A stretch of DNA of 64,000 bases. It comes from Cyanoderma ruficeps. Taxonomy: Eukaryota > Chordata > Aves > Passeriformes > Timaliidae. This document shows, one piece after another, positions 63,607 through 64,000 of the stretch (the stretch's first letter is position 1; each line of letters begins with the position of its first letter). Where the stretch lies: NCBI GenBank assembly GCA_008694505.1, contig VZDJ01007747.1:31253039-31317038 (forward strand). The letters run 5' to 3'. The notes beneath the pieces were generated by a model that was not told where the DNA came from, ran no database searches, and worked only from the letters and a program-made list of their open reading frames with translations. A program made the translations under genes and the position numbers.

Positions 63607-64000
63607 TCCAAGGAGTTCACTGAAAATGAAATTTTAATATAGCAAATGATGGTGTAACCAATAAGGAATCACGCAGAGGAGAGATCTGAGGGATGCAAAG
63701 GATGACAAATGTGATGAAACTTGAGGAAGTGAAAAAACATTGGTTAAATGTTCATGTGAAGCACATGAATTGATCTGAAAACATAGTCCCCAAAATGTGC
63801 TCAATAAAAGTGGTTTTAACTTAAGATCTAGTAATTTATATGACTCTATAGTATATGCATAAAATTATAACTATATATATAAAACAAACTAACGTAATAA
63901 CATACATAGCTGGAGATTGTTCTTTCATATTTAGGAACTGTTAACATTTGCAGTCAGATATTCCTAACACCTTCAGAAATACCACTCATCCAAGAGTATG

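Larger units (their letters stand above)
61722..64000. other. AT-rich non-coding DNA
   Basis: No gene is recognised. It contains A14 at 62055-62068, a 120-codon minus-strand frame (62787-63149) of unknown nature, a 17-bp tandem duplication at 63223, a hairpin at 63437 and a (AT)20 repeat at 63565. Confidence 0.5.

Noticed and set aside
1..64000. CRISPR arrays, bacterial operons or phage-like modules
   Set aside because: No regularly spaced repeats, no ribosome binding sites before long frames and no prokaryotic gene density; the retroelements show avian nuclear DNA.

Overview
The window reads as non-coding DNA from a bird nuclear genome, probably a songbird or another neoavian. The evidence is AT-rich single-copy sequence with no recognisable exons, three clear CR1 LINE 3' ends (the dominant avian retrotransposon), several avian-type endogenous retrovirus (ERV) LTRs, short microsatellites, and an assembly gap (NNNNN) inside a poly-T run. 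The passerine assignment is inferred from the LTR families and is less certain than 'bird'. No repeat library or alignment could be run, so family names are from recognition only.

Layout. 1-23.7 kb: AT-rich intergenic or intronic sequence with one short LTR terminus (270), one coding-like patch ending at a perfect-looking splice donor (2432-2655) and a small GC-rich patch (5080-5345). 23.7-29.7 kb: an LTR-rich stretch, with a 272-bp minus-strand LTR carrying a perfect 6-bp target duplication (23723-23994), a plus-strand LTR (about 25400-25784), a weaker LTR-like block (26790-27015) and a 440-bp LTR with 7-bp inverted termini (29254-29693). 29.7-36.2 kb: AT-rich sequence with a polypyrimidine tract and three head-to-tail CAGCTG motifs. 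36.2-36.6 kb: a plus-strand CR1 tail followed by the poly-T gap. 36.6-42.0 kb: AT-rich sequence with candidate conserved non-coding blocks near 39 kb and an old CR1 relic near 41.1 kb. 42.07-42.64 kb: a solo LTR on the minus strand. 44.6-44.9 kb: a decayed LTR. 53.43-53.73 kb: a second copy of the 23.7-kb LTR family in the opposite orientation. 55.6-56.2 kb: a minus-strand CR1. 60.4-61.7 kb: a minus-strand ERV/LTR block directly followed by a minus-strand CR1. The end of the window has a (AT)20 microsatellite and a short perfect hairpin.

No protein-coding gene, tRNA, rRNA, CRISPR array or bacterial-type operon could be supported. The longest open frames (170, 141, 127, 120 and 116 codons) are either inside transposable elements or lack any recognisable family. 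The window is best described as part of a gene desert or a very large intron, with a history of retroelement insertion and LTR-LTR recombination. I did not find a novel system; the findings below are local curiosities and testable candidates for regulatory sequence.
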